Origin: Coleofasciculus sp. LEGE 07092
GTDB lineage: Bacteria; Cyanobacteriota; Cyanobacteriia; Cyanobacteriales; Coleofasciculaceae
Direction of reading: 5' to 3'
Assembly: GCF_015207375.1 (NCBI RefSeq)
Contig: NZ_JADEWY010000006.1
Location: forward strand, 21,093 to 85,092
DNA: 64,000 nucleotides
The position numbers were made by a program, and so were the translations under genes. Positions 17,595 to 27,032 of the stretch are shown in pieces (position 1 is the first letter of the stretch; each line of letters starts with the position of its first letter). The notes beneath the pieces are model-generated. The model searched no databases. It was not told the DNA's origin and saw only the letters and a program-made list of their open reading frames with translations.

Positions 17595-20500
17595 AGTTCT
17601 CCTTCTTCTAGATCAGTTTCAGTTGATGGGACTTGAGTTGACGTAGCCCATAGAATTGTTTCGATGCGATCGCTTAATTGATCTACTGTAGGGGCTTCAA
17701 ACAAAGAACGCAACTGCAACTCCACCTCAAAAGCTTGACGGATACGAGAGATAACTTGAGTAGCTAACAGAGAATGTCCACCCAACTCAAAAAAGTTATC
17801 ATGAATTCCCACTCGCTCGATTCCTAAAACTGATGCCCAAATAGACGCTAATTGTTCCTCGGTTGAGGTACGAGGTGGGACAAAGTTAGTTGATAGTGTA
17901 TCCTCTATTTCAGGTTTTGGTAAGGCGCGACGGTCAACTTTGCCATTGGGAGTTAGGGGGAGAGTATCCAACCGGACAAAAGCCGATGGCATCATGTATT
18001 CAGGTAGCTTTTGCTTGAGGAACGAGCGCAGTTCATCGGTAATTACTTGTTGGGAGTTAGAAACAAAATAGGCAACCAGACGTTGATTACCGGGTTGGTC
18101 TTCTCTGGCAATAACAACGACTTCTTTAACTTGGCGATGTTGACTGAGTACCGCTTCGATTTCCCCCAGTTCAATGCGAAAACCCCGAATTTTGACTTGA
18201 TGATCAATCCGACCAATAAATTCAATGTTGCCATCAGGCAGATATCGCGCTATGTCCCCAGTTTTGTACAAACGGGCATCGGGTTCATTACTAAAAGGGT
18301 TAGGAACAAATTTTTCTGCTGTTAATTCTAGGCGATTGAGATAACCTTTGGCTAGTCCATCACCTCCGATGTGAAGTTCTCCGGGTACGCCAATAGGGAC
18401 AGGCTGGAAATGGGAGTCAAGCACATAAACTTGAGTGTTACTGATGGGACGACCAATAGAGATTGATTGTGCCGTTCCCTTTAGATGTCTGGGAATACAA
18501 TAGCAACAAGCAAAGGTCGTGCTTTCTGTCGGACCATATCCATTGATGATCTGTGTCGATGGCAAAGCCTTCAGAGCTTTTTGAACGTGAGCGATTGAGA
18601 GGGATTCTCCACCTGTCAATAGTTGTTGAATTCCTGATAAAGCTTCTGGATCATCATCAATTATTGAATTAAACAGTGCCGAGGTCAGCCATAAGGTTGT
18701 AATACGCTGAGTTTCGATTGTATGTCTCAAATTATCGGCGGTCGGGACTCTTTCTGGGAAAAAAACGCACCGAGCACCATGTAGCAAAGCTCCCCAAATC
18801 TCAAAGGTGGCAGCATCAAAAGAAATGGGTGCCATTTGTAGCAATCGTTGTGCCGCATCTAGGTGAACGTAATCTATGCCAAACAGAAGACGAATAACAC
18901 CATGATGTACCACGGCTACTCCTTTAGGTTTGCCTGTCGAACCTGACGTATAGTTGATGTAGGCTAAGTTATCAGGGCTAACACTTGTAAGAAGATTGTT
19001 TTGGCTCTCTTGAGCGATTATCCTCCAATCCGTATCTAAACAAAGAACCTTGGCATCGTTAGTAGGAAGCCCTTCAACTAATCTGTGTTGAGTTAACAAC
19101 ACTCTAACTTGGGCATCTTCTAGCATATAAGTCAAGCGCTCACTGGGATAAGTTGGGTCTAATGGAACATAAGCTCCTCCAGCTTTAAGAATTGCTAATA
19201 ACCCGACTATCATTTCTAGGGAACGCTCAACACAAATACCTACTAAAACATCGGTTTTTACACCCATCCTTTGCAGATAGTGAGCTAACTGATTTGCTCG
19301 ATTATTTAACTCTTGATAGGTCAGTTTTTGGTTATCCAATACTACCGCTACGGCATCAGGAGTTTTATCAACTTGCTCCTCAAATAATTGATGAATAGAT
19401 TTATCTTTGGGATAATCAGTCTGAGTATTATTCCACTCCACTAATAACTGATGTTGTTCAGCTTCCGTTAGAATTGGGAATTGTGAGACTTTCTGTTGAG
19501 GATTAGCAATAATCCCTTCTAACAACGTTTGGAAATGACCGGCCATTCGGGTGATGGTTTCCTCATCAAACAAATCAGTGGCATATTCCAAAACACCCCT
19601 TAACCCTTGCTCAGTTTCTGTTATTGATAAAGTTAAATCAAATTTGGCTGTTTCGGTATCAAGTTCTAAGGGTGTCAGGGTTAAATCTGGTAATTCTAGG
19701 TTACTACTCGGAGCATTCTGTAAGACAAACATTACCTGAAACAAAGGACTATAACTTAACGAACGCTCCGGTTGCAGTTCTTCTATGAGTTTCTCGAATG
19801 GTAAGTCTTGGTGAGCATAGGCATCTAAGGCTATCTGTTGCACTTTAGCTAGTAATTCATTGAACTTGGGATTGTTATCTAAGTTAATCCGTAATGCCAA
19901 AGTATTGACAAAGAATCCAATTAATGGCTCAATTTGACTACGATTGCGGTTAGCGATAGGAGAGCCAATGACAATATCAGCCTGAGAAGTGTAGCGATAG
20001 AGTAATGTCACAAAAGCCGCTAATAAGGTCATAAATAAAGTGGCTTCTGACTGTTGGCTCAATGTTTTTAGCTTTCGCGTTAGTTCAGCATTAAGCTGAA
20101 ATTGTTGCCGCCTCCCTCGAAACGTCTGCACTGGTGGACGAGGATGATCCGTTGGCAGTTCTAACAGTCTAGGAGCATCGGTTAATTGGGCTTTCCAATA
20201 GTTGAGTTGCTTGCTGAGAACTTCACCTTGTAGCCACTCTCGCTGCCAGTGAGAAAAGTCGGCATATTGAATGGATAATGGTGGTAAAGGATTAGGTTCT
20301 CCCTTATGGAAGGCTTGATATAAGGTTGATAATTCACGAATGAATATCCCCATCGACCAGCCATCAGAGATAATGTGGTGTATTGTCAGAACTAAGATAT
20401 GGGACTGTTCCTTTAAGTGGAGGAGGGTGACTCGTAGTAAGGGTGCTTGAGTTAAATTAAAGGGTTTTTGGGCTTCTTTCTTGACTAATTTTTGAACTTG

Positions 20501-20989
20501 GGTAGATTGTTCCTCTATCGGTAAGTTTTGTAAGTCGATAACTGGCAAGGTAAAGGAGATTTGAGGAGCAATGATTTGAACAGGAGAATCATTAACGACC
20601 TGAAAACTTGTGCGTAGGGTTTCATGACGTTCTACTATTACTTGGAAGGCTTGCTCTAGAGCCGTTAGGTTGAGTTTGCCGGAAAGACGTAGCACTTTAG
20701 ATATGTTATAAATAGCACTTTGACCTTCAAGTTTGTCAAGAAACCATAATCTTTGCTGGGCAAAAGATACAGGTAAATTTCTATCTCTGGAAATGGGTTG
20801 AATTGTTTGGGCAGAATTTGTCTTGGCTTGATTCAAAAAGGCAATAATTTCTGATTTGCGCTCCGCTAGTTCTGCTTTTAAACTGGGTGTAATAGCACCT
20901 TGGGGAGCTTGGCAGCGTAAGCGAGCGCCATCAACATATAGTCTAATGTTTAGACTGCGAATATAAGAGAGAAACTCAATAGTATTCAT
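17591..20989 (-). CDS. NRPS: docking-C-A-PCP, middle module, valine-like A domain
   Basis: A 1132-residue single-module synthetase: TubC-like docking domain (about 1-55), condensation domain with HHIISDGWS (about 203), adenylation domain with YINYTSGSTGKPKG (about 675), NGYGPTES (A5) and LYKTGDIARY (A7), and carrier protein with DNFFELGGHSLLATQ (Ser about 1069). Reading the ten-residue specificity positions by eye against GrsA gives D-A-F-W-L-G-G-T-F-(K). This differs from the known valine code DAFWIGGTFK only by Ile to Leu, so valine or a similar branched residue is likely. No epimerase or methyltransferase domain is present. Both ends overlap neighbours by ATGA, giving coupled translation and a colinear assembly order with the flanking synthetases. 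Confidence 0.95.
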   Translation of the reverse strand: MNTIEFLSYIRSLNIRLYVDGARLRCQAPQGAITPSLKAELAERKSEIIAFLNQAKTNSAQTIQPISRDRNLPVSFAQQRLWFLDKLEGQSAIYNISKVLRLSGKLNLTALEQAFQVIVERHETLRTSFQVVNDSPVQIIAPQISFTLPVIDLQNLPIEEQSTQVQKLVKKEAQKPFNLTQAPLLRVTLLHLKEQSHILVLTIHHIISDGWSMGIFIRELSTLYQAFHKGEPNPLPPLSIQYADFSHWQREWLQGEVLSKQLNYWKAQLTDAPRLLELPTDHPRPPVQTFRGRRQQFQLNAELTRKLKTLSQQSEATLFMTLLAAFVTLLYRYTSQADIVIGSPIANRNRSQIEPLIGFFVNTLALRINLDNNPKFNELLAKVQQIALDAYAHQDLPFEKLIEELQPERSLSYSPLFQVMFVLQNAPSSNLELPDLTLTPLELDTETAKFDLTLSITETEQGLRGVLEYATDLFDEETITRMAGHFQTLLEGIIANPQQKVSQFPILTEAEQHQLLVEWNNTQTDYPKDKSIHQLFEEQVDKTPDAVAVVLDNQKLTYQELNNRANQLAHYLQRMGVKTDVLVGICVERSLEMIVGLLAILKAGGAYVPLDPTYPSERLTYMLEDAQVRVLLTQHRLVEGLPTNDAKVLCLDTDWRIIAQESQNNLLTSVSPDNLAYINYTSGSTGKPKGVAVVHHGVIRLLFGIDYVHLDAAQRLLQMAPISFDAATFEIWGALLHGARCVFFPERVPTADNLRHTIETQRITTLWLTSALFNSIIDDDPEALSGIQQLLTGGESLSIAHVQKALKALPSTQIINGYGPTESTTFACCYCIPRHLKGTAQSISIGRPISNTQVYVLDSHFQPVPIGVPGELHIGGDGLAKGYLNRLELTAEKFVPNPFSNEPDARLYKTGDIARYLPDGNIEFIGRIDHQVKIRGFRIELGEIEAVLSQHRQVKEVVVIAREDQPGNQRLVAYFVSNSQQVITDELRSFLKQKLPEYMMPSAFVRLDTLPLTPNGKVDRRALPKPEIEDTLSTNFVPPRTSTEEQLASIWASVLGIERVGIHDNFFELGGHSLLATQVISRIRQAFEVELQLRSLFEAPTVDQLSDRIETILWATSTQVPSTETDLEEGEL

Positions 20990-23900
20990 AATTCAACTTC
21001 CTCTAATCCTTTGTTTAAAGTATTTAGTGAATCTTGTTTCAACCAATTCATTGTTTCAATACGTTTTGCTAATTCATCAACTGTAGGGGCTTCAAATAAA
21101 GCACGCAACTGCAACTCCACCTCAAAAGCTTGACGGATACGAGAGATAACTTGAGTGGCTAACAGAGAATGTCCACCCAACTCAAAAAAGTTATCATGAA
21201 TTCCCACTCGCTCGATGTCTAGAACCGATGACCAGATAGCAGCTAGTTGTTCCTCACTTGGGGTACTGGGTGCGACAAAGTTGTTAGAGAGAGTATCCTC
21301 TATTTCAGGTACTGGTAAGGCGCGACGGTCAACTTTACCATTGGGAGTTAGAGGTAATTTATCCAGCTTGACAAAAGCCGATGGCACCATATATTCAGGT
21401 AGCTTTGTCTTGAGGAACGAGCGCAGTTCATCGGTAATTACTTGTTGGGAGTTAGAAACAAAATAAGCAACGAGACGTTTATTACCGGGTTGGTCTTCTC
21501 TGGCTATGACAACGGCTTCTTTGACTTGTGGATGTTGACTTAATACGGCTTCAATTTCCCCCAGTTCGATGCGGAAACCCCGAATTTTAACTTGATTATC
21601 GAGGCGACCAATAAATTCGATATTGCCGTCAGGGAGATAGCGTACTCGATCGCCAGTTTTGTAAAGACGTGCATTTGGATCGTTACTAAAAGGATTAGCA
21701 ATAAACTTTTCCTGGGTAAGATCGGGACGGTTGAGATAGCCTCGTGCTAAACCCAAACCGCCAATGTGCAATTCTCCTGGAATACCGATAGGAACAGGTT
21801 GTAAATTGCGATCGAGAATGTAAGTTTGAACATTAGCAAGAGCGCGTCCAATCGGTACTTCTTTCTTTATTGGTGTAGATGCTTTTACCTTGTAAGCGGT
21901 GGCAACTACAGTTCCTTCGGTTGGACCATAAGTATTTAACAATTGAGGGCAATCACCTACCTGCTGTTGCCACATTCTCACTGATTCGGGTAGGACTTGC
22001 TCTCCCCCAATGATTACCAAGCGCAGGGATTCAGGTAGGACTATATCAGTTGTTGCTAATTCAGAAACCAGTTGCTGCCAGTAGGCTGTCGGCAGCTCCA
22101 AAACGGTCAATTTCCAATCTTGGCAAGCTTTGAGAAATGTCGATAGAGAACTTAACATTTCATCAGTTCGTAGCACTAATGTTCCACCCGTAGTCAGGCA
22201 GGGATAAATTTCTTCGACGGCTGCATCGAAACTAATTGAGGCAAATTGTAAAATGCGATCGCAAAGCGTACCTGTAGGGTTCTCGCTCTGACTTATCCCA
22301 TATTCAGAAATAGCAGCCTGTGTAAAATTGACTAAAGAGCGATGGGAGATTAGTACCCCTTTAGGTTTCCCAGTAGAACCCGATGTGTAAATCGTATAGG
22401 CTAAATGATCCGGCTGAATACTGTGAGGTAGATTTTCCTTACTCTCATTAGAATCCCCGCAGCTTGTATCCAGGCAAATAATATGCGCTATCTGCTGGGA
22501 GAGCAAAGGCAGCAATTTCTCTTGAGTTAATAGCACTTGAACTTGGGCGTCTGACACCATATAGGCTAACCGCTCCATCGGATAAACTGGGTCTAGCGGT
22601 ACATAAGCTCCACCTGCTTTAAGAATTCCCAACAATCCCACAATCATCTCTAGGGAGCGTTCCACGCAGATTCCCACCAGCACTTCTGGTTTCACGCCGA
22701 GTTGTTGCAAGTTATGAGCTAATTGATTTGCCTTGGTATTTAACTCCCGATAGGTGAGTTTTTGGTCTTTGAACATCACCGCTATTGCGTCAGGAGTTCT
22801 GTCTACCTGCTGTTCAAATAATTGATGGATACACTGGTCAACTGGGTACTCTGTTTGGGAAGCATTCCACTCTACTAGCAGTTTGTGACGTTCAGCATCG
22901 GATAACAATTGAAGGTCACAGATATCCTGGCTAGGAGCAGCAACAATGCTTTGTACAAAAATCGTAAACTGTTCTACAATTCTGTCAATGCTGTCATCAG
23001 TGTAAGTGGTAGCATCATAGACCCAATAGCATTTTTTGCCATTTTCCGGGATAACTAAGGTCAGCGCATTTTGTTCAGATTTTTGTTTGTAATCATCGAG
23101 ACTGGCTACCTGTTCTACGATGATAGGCAATCTCCAATCACAACCCGCTTCAAGCAACTGAATTTTCGGATATCTCAACACAACATCTCGTGAATAGGTT
23201 TTGTGCTGTTTTATCAATTCCACCTGCTCGTTTACAGCCTGAACAACTTCTGCAAAGCATTGCTCTTGGTTTATCTCTATGCGACAAGGAACAGCAGAGG
23301 CAAACAAGCCTTCTAGTCCTGTCAGTTGGTTTTCTAGCTCGCTTTGTCTCAATCCCAAATCAAAACAATCAGTCTGACTGATGCGAGCGAGATAGGCAGC
23401 AAAAGCTGCAATAAGGAAGTTTCCTAGAGTCCCTACTGGTGGGTAACTCTCCAAGAAAGTTATTACCTCATTGGGGATCAACCATTCTTTACTCCTGACC
23501 TCACCTTCTGATAACTGGGATGAGATTTTCCGTTCTGCATAGGGAAGTGTTATCGGCTGTAAGGTTGCTAATTTCTCTACCCAGAACTTTTCATGCTTGA
23601 CTAGCGATACTTCTAACGTTTTAATACGCTTCCCTAGATCTAGTTCGATATCCTTAAACCGCTCTCCTACCTGGAGTTTAAATCTTGTAACAAACTCAGG
23701 TATGGAGAGGGGTTGACCCTCTATCGATAACACCTGATGCAGCAAAATATCATAACTTGTAGTACTAACCTGAAGGCAATTAGATTCAATTGCTGTTATT
23801 GTTCCTGGTGGTGACGTAGATGGAGTATCAAGAACTTCAATCTTAGAAACAATAATAAACTCGCTGCCTAGTACTAACTTCGGAAAGCCGATTAAATTTT

Positions 23901-26034
23901 CATGTGAACCAAAGTCTAAAGCTCGAACAAAAGTATCTAGTTCATGGGCACAACGATTCCAGGACAAGACACAGCCAGGACTCGGTTTTTGCGACCTTGA
24001 AAAGTAGCTTCGTTTGGCTAGATCCTGTTGAACTAAAGTGACTTGGTTAGAAGCCAAGTCATGGATTAATTCAGCAAATGAATGGATAATTGTTTCATAG
24101 CACTTGCCATTCAGAGTAAAAGCCGTTTCTTTTTTACTAATGCTAATAGTTACCTGTTTGAAAATATCACCTCCATCAACCTGATGAGTCATCTTATGCC
24201 ATGTGACGCCATGATTTTTTTCCTGATGTAGGATAGCCCAGGATGGAGCATTTATACCGCCGTACTTGGGCAGCAGAGCATCATGACAATTGATTGCATA
24301 TTGACGGGGTAATTCTAGAATTTCTTGAGGGAGGATAGAGAGATTATAAATACTGAATAAGTAATCAAAAGCTTGCTGGCTTAAAAAGCTGATTAAATCT
24401 TCAGTTGGCTGGATATAAGGTATACCCTGTGAAGTTGCCCAGCTAGTAATCAATGTCCCCATTGAGATAATGCCTAATATCTGATGACCGCGCTTTAAAA
24501 GAAGCTCGGCACAAGGAATCAATAAAGACTCGTGACCTATTAAAAAACAACTGAAGTGCTGGTAGTTGGATAAAGCTTGATGATGACTTCTAGTCAAAGA
24601 TGTCAAATTCAAGATTGACTGCTCTGGATTAGCAATTATCCCTTCTAATAAAATCTGAAAATGAACACCTACCTGCTCTATAGTCGCTGCACTAAATAAG
24701 TCATTGTTGTACTTAAATACACAATAAAGCCCTTCAGGTTGCTCTTCAATCTCCAGAGCTAGATCGAGCATCACCATGCCTGTTTTTAATAGGCAATCAT
24801 CTATTTTTAATCCTTGTGCTTCTACTGCCTTGTTAGGTAGATTTCGCAGTTGAAAGAGTATCTGAAATAGTGGAGTGCGGCTTAAGTTTCGCTCGGATTG
24901 CAGTTCTTGTACTAATTTCTCAAAGGGTACATCTTGATGTTCATAAGCTCCTAATGCTACTTCCCGCACTCGACCCAATAGTTCCCGAACAGTGAGATTT
25001 ACTTGTATCTGCGTCCGCAAAACTAAGGTATTAATAAAAACGCCAATTAGTTTCTCCGTTTCGGTGCGATCGCGTCCTGCAATCGGAGTGCCTACAATAA
25101 TGTCATCCTGACCCGTGTATCGATAAAGCAGTGTCTGAAACGCTGCCAACAGGGTCATAAATAATGTCACCCCTTCCCGTTGGCTCAATTCTTTAAGTGC
25201 TTCACTCAGGTTCTTGGGTAACACCAACGAATGCTTCGCCCCCCGAAAAGTTTGCACAGCACCTCTGGGTCGGTCGGTCGGTAATTCCAGAATGGGTAAA
25301 TTACCCCCAAGCTGTTTTTTCCAGTAAGCAAGCTGAGACTCTAATCCTTTTCCCTGCAATCTTTGTCGCTGCCATTGGGCAAAATCAGCATACTGAATGG
25401 GTAACTCAGGTAAAGGAGATGGTTTCCCAGTCAAAAACGCTTCATAAAGTGCTGCCAGTTCCTGAATGAGAACCCCCATCGACCAGCCATCAAAAATAAT
25501 GTGATGCAGAGTCAGCAGTAATATATGCTCCTGTTCACTCAATCGCACTAAGATAGCTCTCATTAAAGGCAATTGAGATAAATTAAAAGACTGCTGTGCT
25601 TCTTGAGTGGCAAGACGTTGAACTTCATCCTCTCGCTGGTCTTGAGGTGAATGACTCAGGTCTACAATTGGCAACATTAAGGTCAGCATCGGAGAAATAA
25701 CCTGAACGGGTTGCCCATCCACAGCCGGAAAACTCGTGCGTAAAATGTCATGGCGACGTACAATTTCGTTGAGGCTTTGCTCTAGTACAGTAACATTTAA
25801 ACGACCCGTCAGGTGAATATTGGTGGGACGATTGTAAGCAGGATTTCCCGGCTCAAACTGGTCGAGTAGCCACATTCTTGTTTGAGAAAATGAGAGAGAG
25901 GCTGAGTCAGAATTAGCTCTTTGAGGAATGGAAAGTTCGCGGTTTTGTTTGAGTGCTTTTTGCTGAAGTTTCTGTTCTAGAAGCGCTCGTTTAGCTGGTG
26001 ATAGTTTGGTAAGTTTTTGATTAATATCGTTCAT
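20986..26034 (-). CDS. NRPS with internal formyltransferase: C-F-half C-A-PCP
   Basis: A 1682-residue synthetase, first of three. N-terminal helix (LSPAKRALLEQKLQQK), complete condensation domain with HHIIFDGWS (about 180), then a methionyl-tRNA formyltransferase-like unit (about 494-790). The latter keeps the catalytic Asn and His (INCHDALLPKYGG, about 581/583) and the Asp (QVDGGDIF), spaced as in E. coli FMT Asn106, His108 and Asp144, and also has the C-terminal OB-like part. Residues about 810-1045 resemble only the C-terminal half of a condensation domain and lack HHxxxDG. Then A (TIYTSGSTGKPKG, about 1213; LYKTGDRVRY) and PCP (DNFFELGGHS, about 1622). The substrate code by eye is D-A-E-E-I-G-T-V-V-(K), nearest to basic-residue codes such as BacB Lys (DAESIGSVCK); weak. 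Starts 145 bases after the lyase gene. Confidence 0.95.
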   Translation of the reverse strand: MNDINQKLTKLSPAKRALLEQKLQQKALKQNRELSIPQRANSDSASLSFSQTRMWLLDQFEPGNPAYNRPTNIHLTGRLNVTVLEQSLNEIVRRHDILRTSFPAVDGQPVQVISPMLTLMLPIVDLSHSPQDQREDEVQRLATQEAQQSFNLSQLPLMRAILVRLSEQEHILLLTLHHIIFDGWSMGVLIQELAALYEAFLTGKPSPLPELPIQYADFAQWQRQRLQGKGLESQLAYWKKQLGGNLPILELPTDRPRGAVQTFRGAKHSLVLPKNLSEALKELSQREGVTLFMTLLAAFQTLLYRYTGQDDIIVGTPIAGRDRTETEKLIGVFINTLVLRTQIQVNLTVRELLGRVREVALGAYEHQDVPFEKLVQELQSERNLSRTPLFQILFQLRNLPNKAVEAQGLKIDDCLLKTGMVMLDLALEIEEQPEGLYCVFKYNNDLFSAATIEQVGVHFQILLEGIIANPEQSILNLTSLTRSHHQALSNYQHFSCFLIGHESLLIPCAELLLKRGHQILGIISMGTLITSWATSQGIPYIQPTEDLISFLSQQAFDYLFSIYNLSILPQEILELPRQYAINCHDALLPKYGGINAPSWAILHQEKNHGVTWHKMTHQVDGGDIFKQVTISISKKETAFTLNGKCYETIIHSFAELIHDLASNQVTLVQQDLAKRSYFSRSQKPSPGCVLSWNRCAHELDTFVRALDFGSHENLIGFPKLVLGSEFIIVSKIEVLDTPSTSPPGTITAIESNCLQVSTTSYDILLHQVLSIEGQPLSIPEFVTRFKLQVGERFKDIELDLGKRIKTLEVSLVKHEKFWVEKLATLQPITLPYAERKISSQLSEGEVRSKEWLIPNEVITFLESYPPVGTLGNFLIAAFAAYLARISQTDCFDLGLRQSELENQLTGLEGLFASAVPCRIEINQEQCFAEVVQAVNEQVELIKQHKTYSRDVVLRYPKIQLLEAGCDWRLPIIVEQVASLDDYKQKSEQNALTLVIPENGKKCYWVYDATTYTDDSIDRIVEQFTIFVQSIVAAPSQDICDLQLLSDAERHKLLVEWNASQTEYPVDQCIHQLFEQQVDRTPDAIAVMFKDQKLTYRELNTKANQLAHNLQQLGVKPEVLVGICVERSLEMIVGLLGILKAGGAYVPLDPVYPMERLAYMVSDAQVQVLLTQEKLLPLLSQQIAHIICLDTSCGDSNESKENLPHSIQPDHLAYTIYTSGSTGKPKGVLISHRSLVNFTQAAISEYGISQSENPTGTLCDRILQFASISFDAAVEEIYPCLTTGGTLVLRTDEMLSSLSTFLKACQDWKLTVLELPTAYWQQLVSELATTDIVLPESLRLVIIGGEQVLPESVRMWQQQVGDCPQLLNTYGPTEGTVVATAYKVKASTPIKKEVPIGRALANVQTYILDRNLQPVPIGIPGELHIGGLGLARGYLNRPDLTQEKFIANPFSNDPNARLYKTGDRVRYLPDGNIEFIGRLDNQVKIRGFRIELGEIEAVLSQHPQVKEAVVIAREDQPGNKRLVAYFVSNSQQVITDELRSFLKTKLPEYMVPSAFVKLDKLPLTPNGKVDRRALPVPEIEDTLSNNFVAPSTPSEEQLAAIWSSVLDIERVGIHDNFFELGGHSLLATQVISRIRQAFEVELQLRALFEAPTVDELAKRIETMNWLKQDSLNTLNKGLEEVEL

Positions 26035-26179
26035 AGTGTTTATGACCTGACATAAATAGCTTTAACCTATCCGAATGTAAAAATCGTTCATTACTAGACC
26101 TGGCTAGAAAGTAGAGGGTAAAGAAGCAGGATTTTTGATCAGTTTCCTGTTAAGCAGTTCTCGACTTGGAACAAGACGT

Positions 26180-27016
26180 CTATTCTTTACTCCGGTTCAC
26201 CAGATTCTCATGCAAAAGTGCCGTACATTCTTTCACGCCTACCCTGTCTTTCTGGATATATCCATCCCGTTCTCTGAGCAATTGCATTTCATCTTCAAGG
26301 GCAGTTTGGGCAGCAAACAGACAAGGTGTACTGTAGTTCACCAAAGACACACCCGCATCCTTGAGTTGGGTTAAGTTGCAAGGCGGAGACTTCCCGCCGG
26401 CAATTTGGTTAAATACCAGGGGTTTACCTACTTTAGATTTTAATTTTTCGATAATTTCTAAATCTTTAATCCCATCAGCTAATATGGCATCCGCTCCCGC
26501 TTCCTCAAACGCCTTAGCTCGGCGGATAATTTCATCAATATCTGTTGCATCGGTACGAGCAACGACAAACAAATCCTTACGAGTTGCCAAAACCTTTTTC
26601 AGTTTTTCTAGAAATTCATCCAACTCCATCAGCAACTTGCCATCCAAATGTCCACATCGGCGAGGGCGTTTTTGGTCTTCAATAATTACCCCTGAAGCCC
26701 CGATAGACTCCAACAGAGACACCACATGACAAGCAACTTCTGTATCTACATAACCGTCGTCTATATCAACGAGAATATGATGGTGGGGCAGTACAGTTTT
26801 TACCCGTTGGACAAATGCTAAAATGTCAGACCAGGCAATAAATCCAATATCCGGTAAGCCGTAGTAGCTAGCCGCAAAACCAAACCCACTGATAAAAATA
26901 CCGTCATAATATTTTCCCGCAACCGATGCCGAAAATACATCATAAACACCGATAAACGGAATAATATCTCTGCTGTTTAAGTCCTGTCGTAGGCGAATTC
27001 CGCAAGGATTTACCAT
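26180..27016 (-). CDS. Isocitrate lyase/PEP mutase superfamily C-C lyase
   Basis: A 278-residue TIM-barrel enzyme. Substrate loops are visible: FIGVYDVFSASVA (first strand), HILVDIDDGY (metal Asp residues, about 80-90), VIIEDQKRPRRCGHLDGK (about 108-125) and VARTDA (about 150). The CGH motif with the following LxGK is that of carbon-carbon lyases (methylisocitrate lyase, dimethylmalate lyase, oxaloacetate hydrolase, petal death protein), where the Cys is the general acid. PEP mutases have a different EDK...NS segment, so phosphonate formation is unlikely. The gene lies 16 bases after the ligase-carrier gene and before the first NRPS, which suggests it provides the acid activated by that ligase. 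Oxalate from oxaloacetate is one attractive possibility; exact substrate cannot be read from sequence. Confidence 0.88.
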   Translation of the reverse strand: MVNPCGIRLRQDLNSRDIIPFIGVYDVFSASVAGKYYDGIFISGFGFAASYYGLPDIGFIAWSDILAFVQRVKTVLPHHHILVDIDDGYVDTEVACHVVSLLESIGASGVIIEDQKRPRRCGHLDGKLLMELDEFLEKLKKVLATRKDLFVVARTDATDIDEIIRRAKAFEEAGADAILADGIKDLEIIEKLKSKVGKPLVFNQIAGGKSPPCNLTQLKDAGVSLVNYSTPCLFAAQTALEDEMQLLRERDGYIQKDRVGVKECTALLHENLVNRSKE

Positions 27017-27032
27017 TCTCTTTAATCTCTCC

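Noticed and set aside
26361..26729. 122-residue frame antisense to the lyase gene
   Set aside because: Ser/Arg-rich shadow of a well-supported gene on the other strand.
26180..27016. Phosphonate biosynthesis through a PEP mutase
   Set aside because: The active-site segment has RRCGH, the lyase motif, not the EDK...NS segment of PEP mutases, and no phosphonopyruvate decarboxylase is present.
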